Part shown: piece after piece, positions 34,801 through 47,190 of the stretch
How the letters are laid out: the number at the start of each line of letters is the position of its first letter
How positions within the stretch are numbered: position 1 is the first letter of the stretch
Translations under genes and position numbers: made by a program
NCBI GenBank assembly: GCA_002633005.1
Contig: NMRA01000361.1
Span: 159,217-223,216, forward strand
DNA from: Phoronis australis
Lineage: Eukaryota; Phoronida; Phoronidae
Reading direction: 5' to 3'
DNA length: 64,000 nucleotides
Notes under the pieces: model-generated
What the model saw: only the letters and a program-made list of their open reading frames with translations
What the model was told of the DNA's origin: nothing
Database searches by the model: none

Positions 34801-37021
34801 ATGTATAGTCCAGAGTGCACTAGATTTGGGAGACGGGGGCAGTAGGAAAATTAGGATGCCCACCCACTTAGAGCGTGGACACATTCACAGGCAGCTACCA
34901 TGAAAAAGTTCCCTTTTCAAAGGGTCTCAGGGTTTTTGAACTAGAATGCCATCCTATTGTATGGGATTTGCTTGCTTCTTGAACAGCTGAGTTTTTAACA
35001 CAATGAGCTTGGAATAATACAAGAAAAGATGTGCTTGCCAAACAAAATACATGACTTGTGCAATTGAACACACAAAATTAAAAACTAAAAATTTTCTGCA
35101 CTTACATATGACAGCCAGTTGAGAAAACCACTGTGCTAGATGCAACGTCATCATATAATGTGACAGCGCTTATGGGGAAAGATGAATATTTGGCTAGAAT
35201 AACTTTCCTCACAGCTGACAAGTCCTGGAATAGAAAAAAGTTCCAATGAATATTGTACATGAAGTATTTTACAACAATTTCGTAAAAACAAACAAGTTTT
35301 AACAATTTCATAAGAAGAGCACAAAGCATTGAAATGTACTCACGACAGCACCGGAAATAGTAAGCTTCTAAGGGTATGAAGTAGTATAATGAAAATGCCT
35401 ACTATGGTATTAAGTAGTATAATGACTGTGGTGAAGAAAACATCTCATGAAAATCTATCAAGGAACTCGAAAGAAACAGACGAAAATGTAAAGTCACATT
35501 CAACTGGAAGGTTATGAACACAAAAAACAAAATCATAACTAGGAGACGACACAGTAGTTGGACCCATCCAGCCGTGGTTTTCTCAACAGGAACACAAATT
35601 CCAAACTTTCATAATGATGCTTTTAGCAGTTTAGTGAATAGAGAGGCAGATGTTAGAAAATGAACTAAAAAGTAACAAAAATGGCGCCAAGGCCCAAGGA
35701 GGCATAAAATATGTTGAATCTATCCAAAAATGGAGTGGTGTAGTTGTCTCCTTGATAGAAACCTATTTTCCAAATCTCATGAAAACCCATCTAGGAACTC
35801 CAAAACACAGAAGGAAACGTAAAAAAATAAAATTGCCACTAGGGGATACAGCGATAGTCGATTCGGTCCGAAACTTGTCATCATCTGTTGTAAATTTCAT
35901 CTGCAAATTTCACTGAAATCCTTCTAGGAAGCTGTTGGAGTCTTTAATTCTCCCGAGATCGAACGAATACTCATGCATTCAAACTTTTATTCCAGCAGTT
36001 CTTAGTTCAGTAGCCCAAAATCAGCAACTGGTCATTTTTACATTGCTTGTGCCATGGTCCGGTATATAACGTCATATGGAGGGCCTATGTGATTGCCACC
36101 CTCTTTGCTGTGGCAAGTCAACGGGGTGGCACTGTCTGTGGGGAGGGGGGGTTACTTGGAGATTCAGGGAGGCCATAGGTTATAGAGCCTACGGAACTCA
36201 CGCATCGGTACATGATGGCGTTTTCCCGAGACATACAGGGCTGTGAGCGGGTGACAACATCTAGCTTCTTTGTTAACTACGAAGAACAGTCTTTTGTCTG
36301 GTATTACAATAGCCAGGCCAATTATCTACCAGGCTTATTACAGACCACGTGAGGACACAGTCAAACCCAAAGCGAATTGGTACGTTTGGAAAGGATAGAT
36401 TGTCGTAAATTCGGTTGTAGTTAGGTGATTTTGACGATTCAAAAACTAAACATGATCACCATTTGACGAGGATTTCAGAAATGCTGTTGGTTTATATTCA
36501 AATATGTTATACCTTAACTTATATTTTTAACAGCACAGCCCAGTCAGGCTATTGGAGATTAAAGCAATTATCAAAAAAAGGGAACTGGCCTTCCAACCAA
36601 AATGCCATAATGGAGTTAATCAGTCATGTAAGACATTGGCTACAGGGGTCATCTTCCCAACTTGTTGTTGGGCTATAGAATCGAACAAGTTGGGAGCAAC
36701 GGGAAAACGCCGCAATGAATTGTGGCAAGACTTCGGAAGGAACTGGTGCAATACGAGTTTTTAACTTTACATTTTATTTTGGACACTTTTCACCAAAATT
36801 TCTCCAAAGCTGTACATCTATACAGTAACGAGGCAGATATCTTTGCTATAAACTATACAGGGAAATCCATAACTCACCGTGAATGATAGAGAACAACGGC
36901 GAGTCAGTAGTTCCAAACTGCTTTCAAGAAAATCAACAACAGTGCGAACGCTCTGCTGCTCCAACTCTTTAATTACCGCTTCAGTTAAAAGGGGACACAC
37001 ATTTTTCGACAATCTTGACAT
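28723..37021 (-). CDS. RAD51D: DNA repair protein RAD51 homolog 4 (RAD51D), complete
   Basis: Nine phase-consistent minus-strand exons: 36878-37021, 35106-35224, 34524-34605, 33564-33692, 33040-33138, 31775-31868, 31331-31401, 30719-30865 and 28723-28824. The predicted length is 328 aa, equal to human RAD51D. The N-terminus (MSRLSKNVCPLLTEAVIKEL) is the helical domain that contacts XRCC2 in the family. The ATPase core has Walker A GQSASGKS (107-114; Lys113 as in human) and a Walker B-like strand LKLLVIDTITAV with Asp206. EIKPALGKSWLNVPNTRVLI is the conserved C-terminal core signature. RAD51D is the D subunit of the BCDX2 RAD51-paralogue complex, assisting RAD51 filament assembly in homologous recombination. 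The exon-5 donor (AAG|gtgatc) is weak. The last exon (34 codons) is the least certain, since its sequence is poorly conserved, but phase, acceptor and final length fit. Confidence 0.95.
29050..29350 (+). repeat. Dispersed repeat family B (also at about 7640-7850, 9290-9610, 32510-32780)
   Basis: The four stretches share a loose layout: a TGATTTtTGGgTT block, an opposing GAGAC, a CAT.AAATGAC or CATGACA block, and then a GTCAGTT..TT block followed by a second GAGACC. Similarity is moderate and judged by eye. The copies at 29050 and 32510 lie in RAD51D introns, the other two in Tbx1/10 intron 2. Confidence 0.4.
30595..30660. repeat. AAT/GAT trinucleotide microsatellite
   Basis: An imperfect run of AAT, GAT and AAC triplets in RAD51D intron 8. 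Confidence 0.9.
30979..31031. repeat. 13-bp perfect inverted repeat in RAD51D intron 7
   Basis: GCATCACGCTTCC (30979-30991) and its exact complement GGAAGCGTGATGC (31019-31031) are separated by 27 nt. GC-richness against an AT-rich intron and flanking CGGAC / GGGTCC extensions suggest a small palindromic element. Confidence 0.8.
33846..34335 (+). repeat. Dispersed repeat family A, copy 3 (RAD51D intron)
   Basis: The clearest match to copy 2: ATCTCAGAAATGGCTGATCA, ACGAAACTTTCAGATACTAT, CCACTTTTGCACAAGAGGCT and AAAAATAGGACTTCTACGAT, with a tail GATTAGGCTAAATACATAAAC. It lies between RAD51D exons 3 and 4. Confidence 0.7.
34524..34605 (-). CDS. RAD51D: RAD51D exon 3, Walker A
   Basis: A short exon (82 nt) coding LDSLLDGGLYTGEITELIGQ SASGKSQ, too small to stand out as an open frame. 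It holds the whole P-loop; Ser replaces the usual Thr after the catalytic Lys, a conservative change found in other P-loop ATPases. It joins exon 2 through a split Ile codon (AT|A). Confidence 0.95.
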
Positions 37022-37305
37022 GTTACGCTGAGAGAAAATACGAAATAAAACGAAAATAACAAAAACTAGGCATAATTCTGGAAAACAAGGAAATGGAATT
37101 TCCCACGTTGACAATGTTTTGTATCTCTTGAAGTAAAGAGCTCTGATGCGGAAGTCAACTTCCTGCGCAGAAAACTTGAAATCATAACCGCATTTGATCA
37201 CTTCCTCAGATAAGCAGACAGTCAGGGTTTGACAGTTTGAGTCATTGTGTTCAAAGATAACGGTCTACAGTGTCGTCTGTCATTTTGTGATCTTGTAGTT
37301 GAACG
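37022..37305 (+). promoter_or_regulatory. Possible divergent RAD51D / SPECC1L promoter and 5' exon
   Basis: RAD51D starts at 37021 on the minus strand, and the next gene on the plus strand has only a 30-nt 5' leader in its first coding exon (49915-49944), so an upstream non-coding exon must exist. A strong donor GAACG|gtgagt at 37305/37306 could end it, giving a head-to-head arrangement. No TATA box or transcript evidence is visible. Confidence 0.3.
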
Positions 37306-38554
37306 GTGAGTTGATTGAAATGCTGTAATAAATTGATATTTTGCCTTACGTTCCCCCTGACAAGTGTGTGGACTGGCGTTACTTGGTTGACTGGTTTTGC
37401 CCTGGCCAACGGCAACGGCCATTTGATTTGGGCATGGTTCGGTGAACCTGGGCCACAGGACCACTGGACGGGAGATTGCCTCGTCCCCTTCAGAACAAAC
37501 CTATCATATGCTGTAATAAGAAAGTATGATATTCTAACAAGATGGAGATAAGTTCCCGTAGCTGGCTATGGCACGAGCTCAACCTGCTGTGACACAGCAG
37601 TGCTGTGCCATGCCATCCATGATCTTTCAGATTGGCATTGGTCTCCATCTGGGATCCCCTGGTGGCTTGGTGTACACAAGTCCCTCTTCAAAATGGCTGC
37701 TGGTAAGTTGTTTGAATGAATAACAGCAATGGCCATTATTCAGTAAAAACTGGTTCCCGGCAACCATTTTGAAGAGAAACTCGTCTATTTGATTTTTACC
37801 TATCCCAAGCATGACCAGAGTAAAAGATAAACACAACTCACAAGTGCTCGAGTGGTGGATGGAGATAAACTGCTGAGGTTTTGACTGGCACCTGCCTAAA
37901 TAGACTGGGCTACGGTCTCGACTAGACATCACACCATGTGAACTAGTCCAGTGAAGCTGGCTGAGACGGTGGTCACCCCATATGGTCGGGTTATGCTGGA
38001 AGTTTTTTTTCAGTTAAAACATTTTATACCAGCAGGAGAGGATGAAAAACATGTTTTATCTTGTCTTATGTCCTAAACTCAAACATCTGCTGTGAAATCA
38101 ATAACAGTTCAGCGCGTTATGAACACTCGCCACTGCGTCAGCATTTGAGTGGAAAGCGAATGACATTTCCCAACCACATCACTTGTACTGTAAAGTGTGT
38201 CTGCATATACACCATGCACACCATATGCCACATATGGATCCGGAAACCTCAAAGGGTCATGATCGATGTATCATCTGCATTGTAGGGAATATGTTGGAGT
38301 GCGAAAAAAAACGTTTTCTTGGTAGGACACGGATTCTCAAATTCCTAATGCTACCTGGAGTGAAGAGCTTAGTGAATAAACAATTTTTACCAAATTTGAC
38401 AGCACATTTGTCGACTGTGCTAATGTGAAATGGTGCTTTTCAGTATTGAAAAACATGCTATTTCTCACTGTTTGAAAAAAAATCTTGATGACCTAACTTT
38501 GGCTGGTTCTATTGATTTTCCTTCTCAGTTGCCCAGCTGGCCACGTGGCTGTTT

Positions 38555-38614
38555 GAGGACCCGGTATATGAGGACCCGGTATATGAGGACCCGGTATATG
38601 AGGACCCGGTATAT
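38555..38614. repeat. Four perfect copies of a 15-bp tandem repeat
   Basis: GAGGACCCGGTATAT repeated four times without a mismatch. Perfect identity suggests recent expansion. Confidence 0.97.
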
Positions 38615-38742
38615 GCCTGTGAACACGAGTGTTCAAGTGTTGGATGGAAAAAAGGTCGGCTTGGTGATGTAATCACTCAAAGTTAAGGTTCGGGTGATCA
38701 AGGTTCTCACTTCTTTTCAACTAATTTAAGGTGTATGCAGGT

Positions 38743-39185
38743 CTCTAGAAAAATATCTTAAACTTGGAACATCATGCCAGGGGTAATTAGGTTCATATGA
38801 AACTTTCAGATGCTGTGCTGTTCTTATAAAACATTGTTCGGAACCCTTTTCAAAATATTCCACTAATGTATTCAGGTCTAAAAAATTATAACTGTTTTGA
38901 TTTTGATGAAAAAAAATTGATTGTTGCATCGAAATGGTATTTCAGAAAACGTGTTTTATCTTGAAGAAGTGAAATTTGATCATATTATTGACATTGTTTT
39001 GAGCACTATGAAAGTACTTTTCTTTTTTCCTAAATTTTACATCGTCATGTGACCCAAGTAATGGAAGATCGGGAAAAAGTCAAAAATCAAAATCTACATG
39101 CTTTCTACTTTCTGAAAATGTATTCTTTTACTGAGCTAAAAAGTTAGAGTGTTGTAGATGTTTAGCAAAACAAACAGACTTGTCC
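38743..39185 (+). repeat. Dispersed repeat family A, copy 4
   Basis: Contains CATATGAAACTTTCAGATGC, TTTTGATGAAAAAA, CATGCTTTCTACTTTCTGAA, TTTACTGAGCTAAAA and TTTAGCAAAACAAACAGACT, matching the other copies in order and orientation. Confidence 0.65.
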
Positions 39186-42100
39186 GTAAGGTTTTAATGG
39201 AATCAATAAGATTTACTGAAGAATGTAAGCGCTTTTACCAGTCTCAGTTATATTTTTGGTGGGTGACAACTTTGTACGTCTCATCCGAAATTCATCTACC
39301 AATGTTCAAAAATACACGGGGCTTAGATTATTACATGTTCCTGTAGGGGTCGTGTTTTGTTCTGACACTGGAAGTTAGGGAATCAAGTTTTGGAATTTTG
39401 AGGTGCGGCCTCATATCATTTCTACACCCTGATTATCTCACGGTCGAGCACAAATTCGCATGCTCAACTAGACATTTCAATAAAGATGCACATCATACGA
39501 TCTACTCTTTTTAGTAGACACTGCTGAGAAACTCTGTATCTGAGAGAGGAGCTGCTGTTGGAACTGCAAGATTTACAAATGTGTCACTCTTGTATGTCTT
39601 GTGAACATTTTTCCTTCATATGGGTTTGATTACTTTATGGGTGTTATTGATTATGACTGACACATTTTAGCAAAGATGATTCATGGCAGAGGAAGCAATT
39701 ATTAGATGGTACAAGTCTGCCCTGTGTTGTGTTCATTTGCAACTGTTTACATGAATTTTCTTCTAAATACATTGCTCATGTGAAACTGTGCCTATCATGC
39801 TGTGAGTTTTGACTGCTCAGCAGCAGTAATCATTCTTGAGAGTTTTCAAAATCTCGGATAACTGACCCATCCAGCTGTTCCTTTTCTTTAACCTCCCTTA
39901 TTCAACACTGCCTTAGGTGTTCAGTCATTAAAACACTGATAGAGGCACTTGACAAGAGTACTTTTTTAAGTGTGGTTACAATCTTATCTTGTATTTCTGC
40001 CTGGTTAAGCTCTCAATCTGTGTCTGAGGACACTGGTAGATTAGAGTGACGACAGGGGAACTTGTGTTGGTAATTGTCCATTTAGCATTTGTCATTGCTA
40101 CAGTTCACTCAAGTTCTGACTTGTGCTGTTGGACCTACAAGTAAGGTAGGTTTCATTGTAGTGTAGATTTAGTTTAATATCATATGCTAGAATCTCACGA
40201 ATTTACAAGACGATATAGCAGACTGGTGAATCTTTTATTTTCGTAAATGATATACATTACCATAACAATGCTGCCACATCCAGTTATTTCTGTCTGAATT
40301 GGCAAGATGTTACTGTAGTCTCTTAGGTTTTTACCACCCTTTGTGTTATGTTTTGAGCATTGCTACTATATCATAAAGATGCTGAAAAAAGCTTAAATCG
40401 TTTAATGCAAAATCAGTTGCAGAATATTGCTGCCGTGAGTGATGGAGTGAAAGGATTATAACTGTATTCATAAGATTTATCTAAATTAACACAAATTCTG
40501 TACATGTGAAATATCAAAAGTGTGGATAATTTTGCATGGTAGTTGTGGTAGGTGATTGCATTCTGTTTCTTCAGTAATTAACATCTGTTTCTAATCTGTT
40601 TAGTGGTTAGTAATTGGGAGGCATTGTCCTTTTTCATACCAACACCATGCTAGAGGGGCATCATTTTAAAGTGGACCTGTCAACATTAGTATGAAAGACT
40701 TTCCTGCTGTGATTGAGGCGATGTAGTGCCCATGACTTACTGCAAGTGAATATTAAGATAATTGTCATACCAGGGTTTACCAGCACAGGCTGCTAGACAC
40801 CTAGCCTATCTGTAAATTCAATCTTTGCAGACATGTGACGTCAGGTAGAAACGCTAGTTAACTTCGCAATAAACAGCTGGATTTAACAGCAAAGCTTCGA
40901 TACTGCGATACGCTTTTAACAGTCAACTTCGGTGTCATTGGAGTTATCAATAGGTCATGCATTCAATAGCTGTACGTGTTGTATTATCTGATAATATTTT
41001 TCAAAGATTTAACACTACACCTAAAAGCACTTCATTTCATTATTACCTGATACCCTTCAAGTATAAAAAATATGCCTGCATAATATTTTCGGAGCACCAT
41101 CTTGTGATAACTCCAATGACCCACACAACTTCATTGTCTGCTGACTAACGAAGACGTCCTGAAAGATCCGTGTTATCTTCGTAATTTACATCAACGCTCC
41201 TGTTGTGGCGTTATTAAATGACTGATTTCTATAATTTAGGTCTGTCATTATCTGTGATGGTCACGTGAACGGAACAGAGGGCGATTATTGTAATCTGAGC
41301 ATGTTTCGTAACAACAATGAAGGTAGAATGGAATTTCTTTGTGAATTTCCATTTGACAAATCTCTGAAACGGCAGTTATCTTCTGTGGGAACTACTAGTA
41401 CTGCCCTAGCCAGGTGTTATGTAGTACCACACACGTTGTGGGTAGAAAGTGCACATTTCTTGTTGCCCTTTGAGTGGGATTGGACTGATACAAATTTGTA
41501 AACTATTGTGAATAGATGGAGTGTGATATAACTCTCCTGCCTTGAAAAATATCAACTTGGCTTTGGTTGGTTATTCTTTATTGTTGGGGTGAATGGTAGG
41601 TAAACAGTGTTGGTTATGCAATTTTGTTTAGGATGATATCTTTATCATGATATTTTATTCAATGTTAAGAAAAGCACAGACTGGATAACAACTGCCCTAG
41701 GGACGTTGAATTGTAAAATTGTGTCTTCTCAGGTGATAGGTGTGAAATTAAAAACCTTAGCAAATCTGAATCTGTTTTTTCACATCAAGATTCCTGATTC
41801 AGAGGAAAAAGGTGTTACAGTTTGAAATGCTCTATGTCATCTTCATGTATTTATAGTTTGAAGACTTTGAAGTGTAGTAATGCCCATATTGGGCAAATCA
41901 TTCTGTTTATTTTTAATAATTACCCAAGTCTTAGAATCAGCCTGCAACAAGCTTATTTCACATGATTTGTCTGTGGCTGGATGAACTAAGAGTGTCATTA
42001 TTTATCTAACAGCTGATCATCAATAGGTAGTGTTGACTTAGCTTAGGATTCAATCCCCAAACATTATTCTACCTGGCTATACTGTTGTTTCAATGTTTAT

Positions 42101-42739
42101 ATAGGACCAGCTAGTGATAGTAGGCTTCTGTGTGTGAATTGATGGTTTGATGGGTGTTCCATGTCCCTCCTTCAGTTGGCTGGTGCTAGCATTCCTGGGC
42201 TGTTTTTCTACATGGTCAATACTGGTTATTCCACTGAACAGTGAACTCGGGGACAATGGAACAGTAAGGCAGAAGAGGTCTACATTGGCAATGTGTGATT
42301 TGATTGATTTAATCCATTTGAATCCTTTTGTGTTATCCGGGTCCCAACGAACAGCATTTGCAGTCTGTTCGCAAGCCATGCAAGACTGACAACTCGTAGG
42401 CCTTGCGGCTGTTATTGTCATCTTTGAGTATAATAAATGAGAACATAATGAATAAATATTCATTTCACATTAATGAAAGCAATGTTTAGTTAAACATTTT
42501 GACATTATACGTAGATAGTGTTGAATTAGCAACAGCAACTTATCCATATGTGGGTATAATTTAACAAATTTGTTTTTAGATAGATACATTTGTTCCCTCA
42601 TGTTTTGATAACGCAGCATTTAGTTGATGCTAAATGTGTTGCTTGTGAAAATTTCATTCAAGGTAAATCATACAGTTTGGTTTTGTGTTGACTTCATAAT
42701 GAGTATATGCTAGAATTAAGAATGGTTCTCTCCACATTT

Positions 42740-43040
42740 ACCAGGTGGTGCTTACGAATAAAGTTTCCTCTTTTGACATCTGAAGAGATTGAGAGCAGAA
42801 AGCTGGGCTTTGGCCCATGGAAGCAAGACACTTGCAGGTACAGCTAGTGTGATTGCATGCTAGTGTGATCACATGGCGGTATCCCATGAAGACATTCATT
42901 ATCTTGCAGCATAGCTCATCACATGGGGGGCATTAGAATGATAAGGGACCCCCATAATAACTTGAATGCAGGCATTTTTCTTCAGGAAGGACACTTACTT
43001 CAGTAGCGACACCTTGTGAATTTCAAGTTCCCTTGGTTTA
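42740..43040 (+). repeat. Dispersed repeat family C (also at about 26370-26545)
   Basis: Both share AATAAAG.T.CCTCTTTTG at the left, a GACGCAGGCATT / AATGCAGGCATT block, and ACACCT.GTGAATTTC / ACACCTGCTGAATTTCGAG followed by AGTTCCC at the right. The copy at 42740 is longer by an internal segment. Confidence 0.55.
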
Positions 43041-46000
43041 TAGCTTTATATCCTGTTTACACTGAAGTTCGGAATTGATTTAATCTTCAAGAATCAATTT
43101 TTCCGGTTTACTCGGCACTACACGAGAGTCCTAATCAGTTTAACGCCATCTGCTGGATGAATCCCATTCACGATCTCTTTTCACCTTCACGTCAAGAACT
43201 TCCTTTTATTAATGGTGGGTGATTGAATTCTTGATTTCGTGACATTTACTTATCATTTTTTATTCGTGGTGGAAGCCCATGATAACAACTGGGTGATAGA
43301 AAGGAAGGCTAAGGTTTTGTGGCATACCGTAGTCGAACAACAGTAGACAGAGGAGTAGATCTACGGGTGTGCAAGCATGTGTTGCTATTCATTCTTAACC
43401 CACAAGTGGATTCCGGTTGAATTGAGTTAAAACTAAACTGTTTACTTTCATTATCACATGTCCTTAATTCTTAAATCAATTTGCACCCCAAAGAGATTTA
43501 GAAGTGGGTTTAAAATCATGAAATCTTCAATGTAAACGGGTGGAGAGGGAGGAACTTTTGTCCTTAAGCGGTTAGAACTGAAAGATGATGGAGGTTTTGT
43601 GTTCTGTCAGGTAAAGTATAACTTGTAGGAATGGTCAGGTGTCTTGTCCAGGAGGTCCTATTGTTTTGTAACAATGATTGACCACCACTCTCCATAGCTT
43701 AGCTATTGTTAGCCAACTCTGAATATGGTAACAGGCCAAACATTCTGTCCTGTTCCCCTATGTTGAGTGTACTAGTAGGCTTGGCCTGTCTGATGTTAGT
43801 AGGTGAGATATAGAACAGCTGGTTTATGAATGATGAGTCACTTCATTGTTATCTCAGGTGCAGTTTGTCTGAAGTAGCATTTTGGATTTATCACTTTTTC
43901 TAATTTCAGCCTCTCACCAGTAGTGTTCTTGCCAATTCAACTGGTGGGTCTTATTTGTGTCCTGTCTACATTGTTTTCTTTCTGAAAACCCTGAAAGCTT
44001 TAGGCTGTTTACATTGATCGTCCATATTATTTAGTCTTTTCACTGTTCGGGTTACTGTTCAAGAACAGTTCTGAACAATTCTCAACTGGCAAAAGTGTTC
44101 AGATGAGAGTTCTGGTTAGAATGTTTTAGAGAAAAAGTATTTAGAAAACATGGTATATGTGACATGTACATTTGGTTGGTTATGTTTCTTTTGAAGCTGC
44201 ATTTGGCCATGTTTTGATGTCACCTTAAAGATATTAGAGTTCTGAACCAATGACCCTAAGCTAATTGTTGATCAGTGATGTGCTCACAGGATATGGACAT
44301 GGGGGATCACACGGGTGACCTTTTTGAATGAAATCCTTACGTGCCATTTTCGAATTTCAGGGTTGGCCAACACCAATAAAATTGCCGATTTTCAGACAGG
44401 TTTGTACTTTCTTTGTGGTAGCAATGTCGTAAGGAAATTTTTGAGACCCGTTATATCAATAATAGTGAAAAGAACTATGATTTGATTTCTAATTTTAGTC
44501 AACCAAACAGCTTAAGAAACAATAATGGTTGAGCTCAGTAGTATGGTATTGTGTTGTTTTGGAAATGAGGGCTGAAACTGTAGGCCTTCTGGTGGCATTC
44601 AAAAGCTGAGCATTCAACCCCTATAATATACACTGCCCTATAGACCTGCCTTCATTCACCTCTACTGGTGATGTCAGGTAAGTAATGACATCACTGCACA
44701 TTATGGGGTCATCACCTCGGACAAGGATGAGTTGACCTGTCATTCATCTCATGCTTGATTGACTTGTTTTGATCAGCTGTGTCATTATGGTGGTATATAG
44801 TTTCATTGACTTGTGGCTGAACCAGTTATAATAACTGCTGTGGAGAAGCTGGGATATCTCCTTTGCAGTGGGAGGTCTAAAATCATATGGTGTACCAGTG
44901 GATTTCAGATTTCTTTCTTCTTAAATGATGTGATTTTTGTCTGTGTGGATGAGCTTCGTGGTAAGACTGAATAGTCCTCGGGAGAAAGAATGGAAACAAG
45001 AGATTTGATTTTTGCGTTGAGAATATGTTCTTCAATTTAACACACGTGATGGACAAGAAGAATTTTATCTTGATCAAATTTGTTGTCTAGCCTTATCATT
45101 AAACAAAACTTAAATAAAAAATGTAATATTTTATCGATGTAGTCAGCATCAAAACAAAAATGGAAATTCCAATTTGGCAGTTATTGTTATGTGAAAGGCA
45201 AATAGCTCACCATATTCGTTGTTGGCCATCAACAAGGTTTGTTATTGTATACCGTACTTTTTCACATGTCCAGTATGTGAGAGTACTTGCCATTGGCTCA
45301 GTCCACTGCGTCTTTAGTTCCCCACTTTAAGCGCCCTGGGTGTTGACCCGATCGAATCTGGAATGTTTTCATCTAGGTGTAGCTTTTACACTGCGTTGTT
45401 CACATTTTGACCTCCAAGTCTTTATTGTCCTGATTTAAATGTCATTATTGCATTGGTTAACTTGAAGATACCAGTCACATTTTTTGAAACAAATTGCTTA
45501 CTTCACTCTGTGTGCTCTTACATCACGTTTATCATATTGTTTAATACTGTGACCTAATTTATTATTAGGAGTGTGGCCGATTAACTAATTATGATATACA
45601 CATGTATCTGTTTTGTCATGCCTATCACTATATGCTAAAAATTGTCTTCAAATGTAGTCTCTACATATTTCCAAAAAGTTATTTTTAGAAATGTGGAGCA
45701 GTGCATGGTTACCAGTTGTATACTCAGAATGTTTAAAAAGGTAGGTGACAATGATATCGGCCCATGCAATCAGGCCATAGTGCCCATTGTTAATTTACAA
45801 TTGATTCTCCAAACTGTTTGGCGCACTTTCAAGTATGGAAATTGCAGCAATTTCAAGTGTTGTTTGCAGTCATCACCGGGGACATGGTATTCCAGTAGCA
45901 TCCTCTGAGGTGCATTAAAAATGGTTGTGTAATTGAAAGTAGCACTTACAGAGTCTATAATCAACATAGACTCTTGTTCTATGCGATAACTAATTCATTT

Positions 46001-46979
46001 TTCCAAAAGAATCTGCCTTTTCTCGAATTGTAAGAGCCAAATCTCAGCTTTGTTGACTTCCGAAAGGTGAAGTAGTACTTGCCACTTTCATGATGTGGTT
46101 TTGTTACTGACCTGTAGTTTTCCAATCTCAAATCACCCATTTAAAAATCTGCAATGCCTATCAAGTCTTTTTATTTCATGTAAAACTAATTCTCAAATAT
46201 ATATAAAACAAAAAGTCAATATTTTTTTCTTGTGAAATTTGCACTGCATTATTTCTGTGCATCTATACCTTATTCGGGTAGGACTTACAACACTGCAGAA
46301 TTTCTTCAAGGGGATATTTTTCAATCATCTTAGTTACAAAATTTGGACAGCATACGAAAGGAGCGAGTTTGCACTTACCGATAGATTTATCTAACTTTCA
46401 TCTTCAATGACATTGATGACATTCCTATAGCAGGTCAGTCCTAGAAAAGTCGAAAGTATTTTTTTCAACAAGTATTTTTTCCTGTTTCAAGTTGAATACT
46501 TAGCTTTTCGAATGCACATGTCGGTTAGAGAGCACTGATTCGTATTTCACACCAGCAACGTGCCTTGTGACAAATTGATTGAACTTGAAACTGCTGAAGG
46601 CCTATGTTTTTCATCTTTTCATTTTGGTCCTGACACATGTAATTTAGATAATCTTTGTATGAAACATCATAAGTAACAAAGTATACTGTACAATATGACT
46701 GAATTGATCCTGCCGAGTGTTTCTTGAAGTGAGGGTATCTGTTTTGCCTGAGGCAATGCTTGTAGTTTATCTCAAAGCTCTTTCTCAACTCTCTGTTGGC
46801 ACTTCTCTGTTGGTTGACAAATGAATTAGATTTGGTATCCCAATGTCAATGTTATCTTTCACTGGCTTCTTGGTGAAATTTGTTATTAGGGTAAGTTGAG
46901 CATTTATTTGTAGTATTATTAGTCTTGAGGTGGGGGGAGACTGTGGTGGTTTCCCCAGTGCTTGGCTGAGTGCCTATCC

Positions 46980-47190
46980 TCGAATTTAAAATTTTTTCAA
47001 TTACCCGGTAAGCTCTTACTGGTCAGACTAGCACCCGCCCATAATTTACTAAATACCAATTGGGTTTTGAAAACAGCAAGACACATTTTTAAGTGGGGAA
47101 ACTTGATCGATTTTGAGTTTTTCTGTAGTTTGCAGTCGTCGCAGGGGACATTGAATTCTCTTAGCGTCTTCTCCAGTCTATTGAAAATGT
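46980..47190 (+). repeat. Dispersed repeat family D (also at about 45690-45920)
   Basis: The two are linked by ACAATTGATTCTCCAAACTG / ACCAATTGGGTTTTGAAAAC, AAGTATGGAAATTG / AAGTGGGGAAACTTG and TTTGCAGTCATCACCGGGGA / TTTGCAGTCGTCGCAGGGGA, in the same order about 1.28 kb apart. Confidence 0.5.

Noticed and set aside
41265-41501. Open frame starting MNGTEGDYCNLSMF
   Set aside because: No homology recognised, an isolated frame in the long non-coding stretch, no splice support.
42077-42463. 128-codon minus-strand frame
   Set aside because: Opposing frame equally open, random composition, no recognised domain.
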